DNA from: JABMRF01 sp964584985
GTDB taxonomy: Bacteria > Patescibacteriota > Patescibacteriia > UBA11705 > JABHMO01
Assembly: GCA_964584985.1 (NCBI GenBank)
Contig: CAZPBK010000010.1
Coordinates: 1 to 36,227 of the forward strand
Direction of reading: 5' to 3'
Length of the DNA stretch: 36,227 nt
The notes beneath the pieces were generated by a model that was not told where the DNA came from, made no database searches, and saw nothing but the letters and a program-made list of their open reading frames with translations. This document shows positions 1-8,175 of the stretch, piece by piece (the first letter of the stretch is position 1; every line of letters starts with the position of its first letter). The translations under genes were made by a program, and so were the position numbers.

Positions 1-479
1 TTTATCAATCTGGGATTGATCGTGTTTAACAACACATAAGACCCCAACAAAAGAATCAAACCGGTGACCGCGCCAACAATATAACCCTTTCCTTTGCTAA
101 TCATGGTTTGATTCATTCCACCGATCAAATATAAAATTCCACCGATCATAATCATAACCACCGCCAAGATTGAACCGAAAATCACCCCATAACGATACAG
201 AGCTCCGATATATTTGGCCACCCAAGGAATCCTTAAACATAAAGTATCTCCCCCATCTTCGCACGGTTGAATATCATCACTGGTCACTTTCATTTCATTA
301 CTCAGGCTTTCAAAAGGTATATTGATTTTAGCTTCTTCCAAAGTAATTTCTTTTCCAGCCGGTGTTTTAATGGTAAATTCCGCAGAAGCGATCGGCGCTA
401 AAACAAAAAAGGTCAAGAAAAAAATCTGCAAAACAATAAACCCGCAAGCTGAAATATAAATTTTGTGTTTAAGCTTCAT
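1..479 (-). CDS. T4SS-type pilin-like small membrane protein (3' truncated by window edge)
   Basis: Reading frame on the minus strand from ATG at 479, running off the left edge with no stop (159 codons seen). The N-terminus has a signal-like hydrophobic segment (about residues 8-32, ending APIASA before EFTIK). A short extracytoplasmic part with two cysteines (PCEDGGDTLC, about residue 70) follows. Then come two membrane helices, about residues 95-118 (VVMIMIGGILYLIGGMNQ) and 128-148, followed by LLNTINPRLI. A signal segment, two helices and an NTINP-like end is the pattern of the VirB2/TrbC-like 'T4SS pilin' family common in Patescibacteria, usually part of a type IV secretion or pilus apparatus. 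It starts 5 bp after the porA stop and may be co-transcribed with it. No Shine-Dalgarno. The family call rests on pattern memory; no other secretion gene is visible here. Confidence 0.7.
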   Translation of the reverse strand, partial: MKLKHKIYISACGFIVLQIFFLTFFVLAPIASAEFTIKTPAGKEITLEEAKINIPFESLSNEMKVTSDDIQPCEDGGDTLCLRIPWVAKYIGALYRYGVIFGSILAVVMIMIGGILYLIGGMNQTMISKGKGYIVGAVTGLILLLGSYVLLNTINPRLI

Positions 480-484
480 AAATA

Positions 485-1624
485 TTAACCGGAAAAAACC
501 GTTTTATTGTTTTTTTGTTGGATCTTTTTATATAGACTCTTAATATTTTTTCTAGTAACATCACGACCTCCCAAGCCGACAATAAATGACTGAATCTTTT
601 GTTTTGGGGAGTTTAAACAAGCCTTGACTTCTCCGGCCAAAACACCTTCGGCTCCAATGGAAACCGCCTTTTCCAAAACAGCCACTTTTTTTACGCCTAA
701 TAATTTGGATACCACTTCTTGGACTGGAAACGGCCTGAATACTTTTAATTTTAAAACTCCGCATTTAAGTCCTTGGTCGTTTAATTCGTCAACTGCCTCT
801 TTAACCGTGCCAACCACCGAACCCATAGCCACAAAAACCATGTCCGCTTTTTTATGGCCGTAATATTCAGTTAAACCATTTGAACCTCTTTTAAATATTT
901 TTTTATAATTGCTGAATTCTTGTTTAATTATCTTTTCAGAACTTTTCATATCGTCAAATAAATCCCGGCGAATCTCCATATAATCATCCGGAGTAGCAAA
1001 ACAACCCAAGCTTTTGGGATCGTGAACATCCAGGAATTGTCCTTTTTCCGGTTGGTATTTTGGTAAAAACTTTTTTAATTGAGCCTCGCTTGGCAAATCA
1101 ATCGGCTCATAAGTGTGAGTCAAAATAAAACCATCCATATTGACCATCACCGGCAAACGAGTGGCTTCAGATACTTTGTAAGCAATCGGATGCAGATCAA
1201 CGGCCTCTTGATTATCCTCGGCAAAAAACATTATCCAACCACTGTCGCGCACAGTCATTGCGTCTTGCTGATCATTCCAAATATTTATGGGAGCGGAAAC
1301 CGCGCGGTTGGCACAAGTTAAAACCATGGGTAATCGCAACCCGGCAATGGTAAACAAAACCTCGGTCATCAACAAAAGACCCTGAGAAGCGGTAGCCGTG
1401 TAAGTCCTGACTCCAGTGGCGGCCGCTCCAAGCACAATGGAGGCGGCGGCAAATTCACTATCCGCTCTAATAAATTCAAAATCCGCTTTTCCGTCTGCTT
1501 TTATTTTGGAAAGATCTTCCACAATATGGGTTTGCGGAGTAATTGGATAAGCTGAAACCACGGCCGGCTGACATTTGGCCACTATCTTGGCTACGGCGTT
1601 TGAACCTTCCAAACAATGTTTCAT
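485..1624 (-). CDS. porA: 2-oxoacid (pyruvate):ferredoxin oxidoreductase, alpha subunit
   Basis: 379 residues, the usual length for a separate alpha subunit. It begins MKHCLEGSNAVA and has the signature SAYPITPQT (about 24-32) of the POR/VOR alpha N-terminal domain. The segment IRADSEFAAASIVLGAAATG and the TASQGLLLMTE motif bind or pack around thiamine diphosphate with the beta subunit. The second (transketolase C-like) domain lies at about 265-360 and contains VAMGSVVGTVKEAVDEL. The complex oxidises a 2-oxoacid plus CoA to acyl-CoA and CO2 and reduces ferredoxin. Gamma and delta genes lie upstream on the same strand, but the TPP-binding beta gene is not next to it: the next gene downstream is the pilin-like gene. 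Pyruvate is the most likely substrate, but 2-oxoisovalerate or 2-oxoglutarate cannot be excluded. No Shine-Dalgarno precedes ATG 1624. Confidence 0.93.
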   Translation of the reverse strand: MKHCLEGSNAVAKIVAKCQPAVVSAYPITPQTHIVEDLSKIKADGKADFEFIRADSEFAAASIVLGAAATGVRTYTATASQGLLLMTEVLFTIAGLRLPMVLTCANRAVSAPINIWNDQQDAMTVRDSGWIMFFAEDNQEAVDLHPIAYKVSEATRLPVMVNMDGFILTHTYEPIDLPSEAQLKKFLPKYQPEKGQFLDVHDPKSLGCFATPDDYMEIRRDLFDDMKSSEKIIKQEFSNYKKIFKRGSNGLTEYYGHKKADMVFVAMGSVVGTVKEAVDELNDQGLKCGVLKLKVFRPFPVQEVVSKLLGVKKVAVLEKAVSIGAEGVLAGEVKACLNSPKQKIQSFIVGLGGRDVTRKNIKSLYKKIQQKNNKTVFSG

Positions 1625-2072
1625 ATTACAATTATTATAACTTTTAATTTGGTGAAAATGATATTGAATAAAAATATTTTGCCCTACTTATCTTTCCTTT
1701 CTCTTGATTAAAATTGGGATAACTTTTTCAAGAGAAAATGAAATCTCTGAATCGCCAGAAACAAAACAGAACCTCTCAGGTACTTCCAATGTTTTTTCAT
1801 TCCTACTTTTGTAACCAAAGGTAGCAAAAGTTTTAGGGCTCCATGATTCGCAACTTGTTTTTCAAGTATTTTTTACCAACAACAGCTCAGCCTTCCGCCC
1901 CAAACCCCACGCTTTTATTTTTGTTTACCTAAACTGATGCGGATTAAACTTTTATAAGGTGATTCGTAATTAGTTTTGGAATAATTCGGATTAAATTTAT
2001 CCCAAATAGCCTTTATTTATTTTTTCTCCTTTTCTATTTTTCCTGTTTTCTTTAATATTAATATTCACTTTT
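1625..2072 (-). other. 448-bp spacer inside the por cluster with a possible decayed coding remnant
   Basis: No gene with a start codon is visible between porD and porA, although por genes are normally packed tightly. On the minus strand, 1688-1861 is open for 57 codons (starts KTSCESWSPK, ends ILIKRKER then TAA) but has no start codon. It is preceded in frame by TGA (1862-1864) and then a further short open stretch (KAWGLGRKAELLLVKNT). The peptide looks protein-like but I do not recognise it. It may be a pseudogene fragment, an inserted repeat, or chance. No terminator-like hairpin stands out, so porD-porA read-through remains possible. Confidence 0.35.
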
Positions 2073-2345
2073 TTATTTATCCTCCAATTTCATTTCAATG
2101 CATTTAACCGGGCATTTTGCCGCACAAAGTCCACAGCCCTTGCAATAATCAAGATCTTTTTCATAAACAATTTTTCCTTGCAAAGCCTTGTCGCCCACCG
2201 GGAAAATACAACCTTCCGGACAAACCTGAGCACACTGCCCGCAACCGATACAACGACTTTGGTCAATCTCCGGTCCGTAGGTTCGCCATCCTCCGGTTTT
2301 ATTTTTCTTGGTTGTTCCCGGACTGACCGCCAAATTTTTTTTCAT
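2073..2345 (-). CDS. porD: 2-oxoacid:ferredoxin oxidoreductase, delta subunit (2x[4Fe-4S] ferredoxin)
   Basis: 90 residues with two complete [4Fe-4S] motifs: CIGCGQCAQVCPEGC (ligands C32, C35, C38, and C42 leading into P) and CKGCGLCAAKCPVKC (C68, C71, C74, C78). This is the electron-transfer subunit that carries electrons from the TPP site of the complex to ferredoxin. The N-terminal GGWRTYGPEID stretch is typical of PorD as opposed to free ferredoxins. It starts 5 bp after the porG stop, so the two are clearly one transcription unit; porA follows only after a 448-bp spacer. Length and cysteine spacing are normal for the family. Confidence 0.93.
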   Translation of the reverse strand: MKKNLAVSPGTTKKNKTGGWRTYGPEIDQSRCIGCGQCAQVCPEGCIFPVGDKALQGKIVYEKDLDYCKGCGLCAAKCPVKCIEMKLEDK

Positions 2346-2350
2346 ATATT

Positions 2351-2935
2351 TTATTCTTTTTCCAGATTATAATTATCTTTAATATATTGATAAGCCTTTT
2401 TCATGGCTTGAACATTGGTTATTTGGATTTTTTCTCCTTTGCCGACAAACTTTTCTTTTATCGCCCTTTCCAAAGACTTTATACTTACCACCTGGCTCAT
2501 AGCTGTAAAAGCTCCCAAAACCGCGGTGTTAATAAAGGGCTTACCAATAATTTCCACAGCAATCTGCGTAGCCGGCACAGTATAAAAGTTTTTACATCTT
2601 ATCCCCGGCCAAAGCTCTGCTTTTGATTTTTGGCTGTTTATTAAAATTCCTTTAACCTTTTTTAAACCTTTTTTTACCTGAGGAGCCACCTTGATTAAAC
2701 CGGAGTCCTGAACAATCAAATAATCAGGGTTATAAATCTGTTCGCGTAATCTTATTTTTTCATCGGCAATACGAACATAAGCTTCCACCGGCGCGCCACG
2801 CCTTTCCACACCAAAATTGGGAAAAGCCTGACTAAATTTTCCATCATAAAAAGCGGCCACCGCCAAAAGTTCGGCTGCGGTTACCGAGCCTTGTCCTCCT
2901 CGTCCATGAATTCTAATTTCCAGATTTTTTTTCAT
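2351..2935 (-). CDS. porG: 2-oxoacid:ferredoxin oxidoreductase, gamma subunit
   Basis: 194 residues. The N-terminal IRIHGRGGQGSVTAAELLA (about 7-25) is the glycine-rich signature of POR gamma, followed by FPNFGVERRGAPVEAYVRI, also diagnostic. In the complex this domain binds CoA and stabilises the alpha/beta core. The start codon lies inside the end of the upstream dsbA-like gene (23-nt overlap, 2913-2935), so translation of the two is probably coupled. Downstream porD starts 5 bp after its stop. There is no Shine-Dalgarno; the start is fixed by the conserved glycine-rich N-terminus. Confidence 0.93.
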   Translation of the reverse strand: MKKNLEIRIHGRGGQGSVTAAELLAVAAFYDGKFSQAFPNFGVERRGAPVEAYVRIADEKIRLREQIYNPDYLIVQDSGLIKVAPQVKKGLKKVKGILINSQKSKAELWPGIRCKNFYTVPATQIAVEIIGKPFINTAVLGAFTAMSQVVSIKSLERAIKEKFVGKGEKIQITNVQAMKKAYQYIKDNYNLEKE

Positions 2936-3647
2936 ATATTAGCATTAATTGCGACACGGCTCTGTCCCAAGTTTCCATATCAGCCGGTCCTTCAATTTTA
3001 TAACCGTTTATAAAAAAGGTCGGTGTACCTCTCAACTTCAAATCCTCGGCCAATAAAAAGTCTTTTTTTACCTGAGCCTTGGATAAAGGATTTTCCAAAC
3101 AATCATAAAATTCATCTGAATTAATACCCACAGCTTGCAAAACTTGTTCCATCCCCGCGGGCTGTAAATTACCTTGTTTAGCAAATAAATAATCATGAAA
3201 CTGCCAAAATTTTCCCTGCCAGTCAGCACAAACTCCGGCAATAGCCAATTCGGCCGAAGATTCATTAATCACCGGATAATTACGCCAGTAAAATTTTATT
3301 TTTTCCGGATATTTATTAATCAACTGTTTAATAACGGGAAAAGACTTGGAACAGGCCGAACAATTAAAATCTCCGAATTCCACCAAAACTATCGGAGCTT
3401 GCTCTCCGCCTTGAACCGGGCTGAAATCATCCACCAACTTCTTCATCTCATACGGCGGATTTTCCTCCAAAAAATTGCTGGGCACATAAGTACCGGTTTT
3501 CATTTGTCCATACATTTGTATCATTTGAGAAATAATCATTCCGCCAAAAATCAATAAAACTCCGACCAAAACATATAGAATTACAGCCCACCAACGTTTG
3601 TACCAAGATCTTTTGACTTTTAACAATTCAACAGATTTTTTTTTCAT
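2913..3647 (-). CDS. DsbA-like membrane-anchored thiol-disulfide oxidoreductase
   Basis: 244 residues. A Lys/Arg-rich N-terminus is followed by one membrane helix (about 20-42) and a DsbA/BdbD-type thioredoxin fold facing outside. The active site is FGDFNCSACSK (C96, C99) and the cis-proline loop is RGTPTFF (P209). The helical insertion between them contains Cys140 and Cys183, which could form a second disulfide. The family (Thioredoxin_4/DsbA) introduces or reshuffles disulfides in exported proteins. It is the first gene of a minus-strand unit with porG, porD and possibly porA; the 23-nt overlap with porG is strong, but a functional link between an extracytoplasmic oxidase and a cytoplasmic POR is not obvious. 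No DsbB or VKOR partner is seen in the window. Confidence 0.88.
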   Translation of the reverse strand: MKKKSVELLKVKRSWYKRWWAVILYVLVGVLLIFGGMIISQMIQMYGQMKTGTYVPSNFLEENPPYEMKKLVDDFSPVQGGEQAPIVLVEFGDFNCSACSKSFPVIKQLINKYPEKIKFYWRNYPVINESSAELAIAGVCADWQGKFWQFHDYLFAKQGNLQPAGMEQVLQAVGINSDEFYDCLENPLSKAQVKKDFLLAEDLKLRGTPTFFINGYKIEGPADMETWDRAVSQLMLIYEKKSGN

Positions 3648-3670
3648 AAATATTCATTCTTTATAAAACT

Positions 3671-3698
3671 ATTATAGCACATATCAACTATTGACCAA
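3671..3698 (-). promoter_or_regulatory. Predicted promoter for the dsbA-like/por unit
   Basis: On the minus strand TTGGTC (3693-3698), a 16-bp spacer and TATAAT (3671-3676) preceded by TG-C, an extended -10. It lies about 25 bp upstream of the dsbA-like start and is divergent from the secG promoter. Confidence 0.6.
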
Positions 3699-3722
3699 AA
3701 ATAACCAAAAAGTGTATAAACA

Positions 3723-3751
3723 TTGACAAATCTGCAACAGACTGCTACACT
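3723..3751 (+). promoter_or_regulatory. Predicted sigma70-type promoter of secG
   Basis: TTGACA (3723-3728), exactly 17 bp, TACACT (3746-3751) preceded by TGC. The transcript would start near 3758, only about 22 nt before the ATG at 3780. This rules out an in-frame TTG at 3723 as the translation start, because that TTG is the -35 box itself. Confidence 0.75.
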
Positions 3752-3779
3752 GCTATTGATTCGATCAATAAGTTTTTTT

Positions 3780-4007
3780 ATGACTAACGCCATTACCATT
3801 ATTCAAGTCATTATTGCTGTCATCCTAATGGTGCTAATTTTACTACAAAATCGCGGAGGTGGACTGGGAAGTCTTTTTGGCGGATCAGACAACTCCAATG
3901 CGTATCGCACCAAAAGAGGCATGGAAAAAAACCTTTTTATTTTAACTATTATCTTCGCTATATTATTTTTAGGCATATCTTTGGCTAATATTTTGCTTCA
4001 GGCCTAA
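3780..4007 (+). CDS. secG: Preprotein translocase subunit SecG
   Basis: 75 residues from ATG 3780 (MTNAITIIQV). Two membrane helices (about 3-22 and 52-72) are joined by a cytoplasmic loop containing LLQNRGGGLGSLFGG. This glycine-rich loop and the helix arrangement are the SecG signature. SecG joins SecYE and aids preprotein translocation. The frame stays open upstream to 3723, but that part covers the promoter, so the shorter start is chosen; it also matches normal SecG length. No Shine-Dalgarno. The solute-binding protein gene follows after 74 bp on the same strand. Confidence 0.9.
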   Translation: MTNAITIIQVIIAVILMVLILLQNRGGGLGSLFGGSDNSNAYRTKRGMEKNLFILTIIFAILFLGISLANILLQA

Positions 4008-4081
4008 TTCATCAAAGTTGAAAATAAAAGTCTATAAAAACAAAGTTTATTATAACTTGAATTTTTAACTTTTTGTAGCTT

Positions 4082-6016
4082 GTGTCTATATTCAGAAAAA
4101 TCAGATTAAAGATCAGTGCTCTTAAGTTGGCTTTTTTAAAAAAACGCCAAAAAAACAAAACTCAAAAGTTTTTAAGACATGATCAAACTTTGGTTCAAAA
4201 ATTAACCAATAAAAAAAAGTTACCCACGGGCAGACAACTTCACTATGTGGGGAAATTTCTTTCGGGAAAAGAGCGATTAACGATCAGGATCGCCTCCGGT
4301 ATTTTACTTGTGGCAGTAGCCAGTCTTTTGATAAACCTGTATTGGACAAATTCAGAATTAAAACCCGATTATGGAGGAGTTTATACCGAAGGCTTGGTTG
4401 GCTCTCCTCATTACATAAATCCTCTTTTTGCCCAATCTAACGATGTTGACTTAGACATTAGCGCTTTGATTTTTTCCGGTTTGTTCAAATTTACCAATCA
4501 AGGTCTGACTAAAGATCTGGTCAAAGATTACAAACTCAGCAACGACCAATTAACTTACACCCTTAAACTTAAAAAAAATGTTTACTGGCACGATGGTGAA
4601 AAATTGGATGCTGATGATGTTATCTTTACATTCAACAGAATATTAAACAAAAAAACCAAATCTCCAATTTACTTTAATTTCCAAGGCATCAAAATACAAA
4701 AAAAGGACCAATATACAATTGCTTTTGTTTTATCAGAACCGTTTGCTCCGTTTTTAGAAAGTCTAACTGTGGGAATTTTGCCGCAACATATTTGGCAAAA
4801 CATCAGACCGGAAAACATGCTTTTGGCCGAATATAACCTAAAACCGGTTGGTAGCGGACCGTATGAATTCAAATCCTTAGCAAAAACTAAAAACGGTGAA
4901 ATAAAAAACTTTAAATTGCAAGCAAACGAAGATTATTATAACAATCAGGCTTATGTGGAAGAAATTGTTTTTAAATTTTATCCCAACTTTGATCTGGCGG
5001 TTGAGGCTTTAAATAATAAAAAAGTTGACGGAATAAGCTATTTGCCCAAAGAAATCAGAGCCAGAATAATAAACAACAGAAATATAAACTTTCATCTTTT
5101 GAATCTTCCCCAATATACGGCCGTGTTTTTCAACTATGCCAATAACGCCATTCTAAAAGACGACTCCGTAAGAAAAATATTATCACATGCCACCAACAAA
5201 GAAAAAATAGTTAATAATATTTTAAACGCCGAAGCACAAATTATTAATTCATGCATCCTACCCGAAACTCTGGGTTATAATCCGGATATTATAAAATATC
5301 CTTTTAATATTGATCACGCCAAAACCGAGCTGGAAAAGGCCGGCTGGGAACTGCAAGATTATCAAACAACCGAACAGTCAACGGAAAACAAGGAGACGGA
5401 AGATAAGGAAGAAAATGAACAAGAACAAGCAACGAAAAAAACAGAATCTACTGTTTCACAGGAAGAACAATACGCCTACCAAGTGCGTAAAAAAAACAAA
5501 CGATATTTGGAATTTAGTTTAACCACGGTCAATCAATCGGAAAATGTAGAAATAGCCAAGGAACTACAACGGGAATGGCAACAGATCGGAGTAAAATTGA
5601 ACTTGAATATAGTTAATGAAAACCAGATGCCGGAAATAATCAAAAATAGAGATTACGAAGCTCTACTTTATGGACAAATTCTTGGCTATGACCCTGATCC
5701 TTTTCCTTTTTGGCACTCTTCCCAACGCAGTTACCCCGGACTTAGTTTGACTTCCTTAAACAACTCGGAAATTGATCAACTTTTGGAAACGGCCAGAGGA
5801 ACAATGGACAGCAAAAAACGCGCGACCAAATACAAAGAGTTTCAAGCTGAATTAGCCAAAATAGTTCCGGCGATTTTTCTATTCAATCCCACCTATACCT
5901 ATCCTCAAAATAAAAAAATCAAGGGGTTTAGCACGGAAAAGATAATTGAACCGGCCAACAGATTTAACAATGTCACTGATTGGTATATAAAAACCGATCG
6001 TAAATGGACAAAATAG
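4082..6016 (+). CDS. Membrane-anchored family 5 extracellular solute-binding protein (peptide ABC-transporter type)
   Basis: 644 residues from a GTG start (4082). The N-terminus is about 65 residues long and highly basic, followed by a membrane helix (about 69-86), so the protein is anchored rather than a cleaved lipoprotein. The binding domain begins GGVYTEGLVGSPHYINPLF (about 98-116), typical of the SBP_bac_5 (DppA/OppA/NikA) fold. Other family features are KNVYWHDGEKLDADDVIFTF (about 163-182) and the C-terminal GYDPDPFPFWHSS. A low-complexity acidic insertion rich in Glu, Lys, Gln and Thr (about 435-470) interrupts the domain. Family members deliver oligopeptides or related ligands to ABC permeases. 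No permease or ATPase gene is nearby, so ligand and partner are unknown. The start could be a few codons different; no Shine-Dalgarno. Confidence 0.85.
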   Translation: MSIFRKIRLKISALKLAFLKKRQKNKTQKFLRHDQTLVQKLTNKKKLPTGRQLHYVGKFLSGKERLTIRIASGILLVAVASLLINLYWTNSELKPDYGGVYTEGLVGSPHYINPLFAQSNDVDLDISALIFSGLFKFTNQGLTKDLVKDYKLSNDQLTYTLKLKKNVYWHDGEKLDADDVIFTFNRILNKKTKSPIYFNFQGIKIQKKDQYTIAFVLSEPFAPFLESLTVGILPQHIWQNIRPENMLLAEYNLKPVGSGPYEFKSLAKTKNGEIKNFKLQANEDYYNNQAYVEEIVFKFYPNFDLAVEALNNKKVDGISYLPKEIRARIINNRNINFHLLNLPQYTAVFFNYANNAILKDDSVRKILSHATNKEKIVNNILNAEAQIINSCILPETLGYNPDIIKYPFNIDHAKTELEKAGWELQDYQTTEQSTENKETEDKEENEQEQATKKTESTVSQEEQYAYQVRKKNKRYLEFSLTTVNQSENVEIAKELQREWQQIGVKLNLNIVNENQMPEIIKNRDYEALLYGQILGYDPDPFPFWHSSQRSYPGLSLTSLNNSEIDQLLETARGTMDSKKRATKYKEFQAELAKIVPAIFLFNPTYTYPQNKKIKGFSTEKIIEPANRFNNVTDWYIKTDRKWTK

Positions 6017-6181
6017 CCCCTCCTAAAAAACTTTATAACTTTATTTTGTTTGAAAATTCTTCCCCATTGATCTTTGAAAATCTATTATAAAAAATAAAGC
6101 CGGTAATTTTAACATATCCACTTTATTTTAAATTATCACAAAAGTATTAATTGAATTAATTATTTATTAAACATTAATCTC

Positions 6182-6244
6182 TTGCGTTTTTGATCTGAAA
6201 AGAATTGGTTGCTAAACTCATCCTTTTGGTTTTCAAAAACGCAA
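6182..6244 (+). promoter_or_regulatory. Long hairpin in the 5' UTR of RNase J
   Basis: A perfect 12-nt inverted repeat, TTGCGTTTTTGA (6182-6193) and TCAAAAACGCAA (6233-6244), with a 39-nt loop that can pair further (AAAAG with CTTTT). The 3' arm ends 10 nt before the RNase J ATG, where a ribosome would load. Seen directly as sequence; a role in autoregulation is inference. The rest of the 6017-6254 intergenic region is AT-rich with no other feature I can support. Confidence 0.5.
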
Positions 6245-6254
6245 AAATATAAAC

Positions 6255-8075
6255 ATGATGAAAAAAAACTATTCACAAAAAATAAAATCCGCCGGGACCG
6301 GAAACAGAAAAACCGGTACTCGCGAACCAAGAAGAACAAAAAGCTCGACAAAAAGATATCCCAAAAACTATCGAGCAAAAAAAACTTATGATTCCAAAGA
6401 AAACAAGTTAAGAGTTTTCGCTCTCGGCGGTCTGGAAGAAGTCGGCCGAAACATGAGCGTTTTGGAATATGGCAATGATATTATTATCATTGACATGGGA
6501 TTACAATTTCCTGAAGAAGATATGCCGGGAATTGACTATATCATTCCGGATATCACCTATTTAAAGAAAAAAGCCAAAAACATCCGCGGCGTTATAATTA
6601 CGCACGGACATTATGATCACATTGGAGCAATTTCTCATCTATGTCCGCAGTTGGGCAATCCGCCCATTTACACGGCCAAGCTAACCGCCGGACTTATCAA
6701 AAAAAGACATGAAGAATATTCTAAAAAAAATCCACTGGATATAACCATTGTTGATCCGGAGAAAAGCAAAGTTAATCTGGGGAAATTCTCTGTTGAATTT
6801 TTCAGAGTTAACCATAATATTCCGGACAGTTTCGGCGTGGCCGTAGACACTCCTATGGGCGTTATCGCTCACACCGGAGACTTTAAAATTGATCTAAGCC
6901 CCATTGGTGATAAACCGATTAACCTTAATCGGATCGCTCAAATCGGTGGCCGAGGAGTCTTGGCTTTAATGGCCGACAGTACCGATGCCGGTCAAAGCGG
7001 GCATCAACTTTCGGAAAGTGAAATTACCGGATCCATTGAAAAAATATTCGCTGAATCCAAGGGGCGCATAATCTTTGGTACTTTTGCTTCACTCTTAAAC
7101 CGAATACAGCAAATCATAACTGTAGCTGAAGAAAACGGCCGTAGAGTTTATCTTGACGGTCGGAGCATGAACAACAATGTGGAAATCGCTCAAAATTTGG
7201 GCTATATAAAAATAAAAAAAGGTACTTTGATTCGCGACCAAAAAGAATTCAAGCGTTTACCGGATCATAAAGTGGCGGTTGTCGGTACGGGAGCTCAAGG
7301 AGAAAAAAACGCGGTTTTGAACAGAATTGCCATGGGAGAACATCGTTTTATAAAAGTAAAACCAGGTGATTCAGTTGTTTTTTCTTCCTCGGTTATTCCA
7401 GGTAACGAAAGAACAGTACAGAGCTTAAAAGACGCTTTTTATCGACAAAAAGCCAAGGTTTATCACTATCAACACATGGATATTCACGCCGGAGGACACG
7501 CCAAACAGGAAGATTTGAAATTAATTATTCACTTGTTTAAACCAAAATATTTTATTCCGATTGAAGCCAATCACTTTATGTTGCAAATAAACGGGCAAGT
7601 GGCCGAAAGCGTAGGCATTCCCAAAGAAAATATCTTTATCGCCAACAATGGACAAATTATAGAATTTTCCAAAAAACAAAATCAAGTGGTCGGAAAATTA
7701 ACTTCGGAAAAAGTACCCACAGAATATGTCATGGTTGACGGATTGGGTGTAGGCGATGTTTCAGCCGTAGTTTTGCGCGATCGACGCATGATGTCCGAAG
7801 ACGGCATGTTCGTGGTTATCGCTACAGTCAGAAAAAAAACCGGACAACTGGTCGGCAGTCCGGATATTATTTCTCGCGGATTTGTTTTTATGAAAGAAAG
7901 TCGTGAACTGATTGAACAAGCGCGCGGACTGGTCAAAAAGATTGTGGGTAAAGACAAAAAACACGGTTTTGATCCCATGCTTTTGAAAAACAAACTGCGC
8001 GATCATGTTGGAGATCTTCTGTACAAAAAAACCAGACGACGCCCCATGGTTATGCCGGTTATAATTGAAGTTTAA
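6255..8075 (+). CDS. rnj: Ribonuclease J
   Basis: 606 residues. A basic, low-complexity N-terminal tail (about 1-50) precedes a metallo-beta-lactamase/beta-CASP nuclease. Motifs: LRVFALGGLEEVGRNMSVLE (52-71), the zinc-binding HGHYDHIG (H117, H119, D121, H122), VNHNIPDS (about H187), HTGDFK (about D209), the beta-CASP GTFASLLNRIQQI, and the HAGGHAKQEDL motif. The C-terminal domain begins after about residue 480. RNase J combines 5'-3' exonuclease and endonuclease activity in mRNA turnover and rRNA maturation. ATG 6255 and ATG 6258 are adjacent; either works, and neither has a Shine-Dalgarno. The basic tail is an addition relative to Bacillus RNase J1 (about 555 residues). A terminator follows. 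Confidence 0.95.
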   Translation: MMKKNYSQKIKSAGTGNRKTGTREPRRTKSSTKRYPKNYRAKKTYDSKENKLRVFALGGLEEVGRNMSVLEYGNDIIIIDMGLQFPEEDMPGIDYIIPDITYLKKKAKNIRGVIITHGHYDHIGAISHLCPQLGNPPIYTAKLTAGLIKKRHEEYSKKNPLDITIVDPEKSKVNLGKFSVEFFRVNHNIPDSFGVAVDTPMGVIAHTGDFKIDLSPIGDKPINLNRIAQIGGRGVLALMADSTDAGQSGHQLSESEITGSIEKIFAESKGRIIFGTFASLLNRIQQIITVAEENGRRVYLDGRSMNNNVEIAQNLGYIKIKKGTLIRDQKEFKRLPDHKVAVVGTGAQGEKNAVLNRIAMGEHRFIKVKPGDSVVFSSSVIPGNERTVQSLKDAFYRQKAKVYHYQHMDIHAGGHAKQEDLKLIIHLFKPKYFIPIEANHFMLQINGQVAESVGIPKENIFIANNGQIIEFSKKQNQVVGKLTSEKVPTEYVMVDGLGVGDVSAVVLRDRRMMSEDGMFVVIATVRKKTGQLVGSPDIISRGFVFMKESRELIEQARGLVKKIVGKDKKHGFDPMLLKNKLRDHVGDLLYKKTRRRPMVMPVIIEV

Positions 8076-8142
8076 TAACTGATAATGATAAGAAACAAGC
8101 GGATTTTTGATAACGGTTTATCAATACTTCCACTGAATTTTA

Positions 8143-8175
8143 AAAAGCCTCCCAAGCTATTGGGCGGGCTTTTTA
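8143..8175 (+). terminator. Rho-independent terminator of the RNase J transcript
   Basis: Hairpin AAAGCCtCCCAA / TTGGGcGGGCTTT with a short loop followed by TTTTA. It separates rnj from the RNase P RNA promoter. Confidence 0.8.

Noticed and set aside
1688..1920. TGA read-through (alternative code) joining two frames in the por spacer
   Set aside because: TGA ends clear genes elsewhere in the window (10082, 12595), so reassignment is unlikely.
3723..3779. An upstream in-frame TTG start for secG
   Set aside because: The TTG is part of the -35 box TTGACA; the extra residues would precede the conserved SecG start.
6160..6378. Minus-strand frame of 72 codons across the RNase J 5' UTR and start
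   Set aside because: Low-complexity Phe/Ser-rich translation opposite the basic RNase J tail; no signals.
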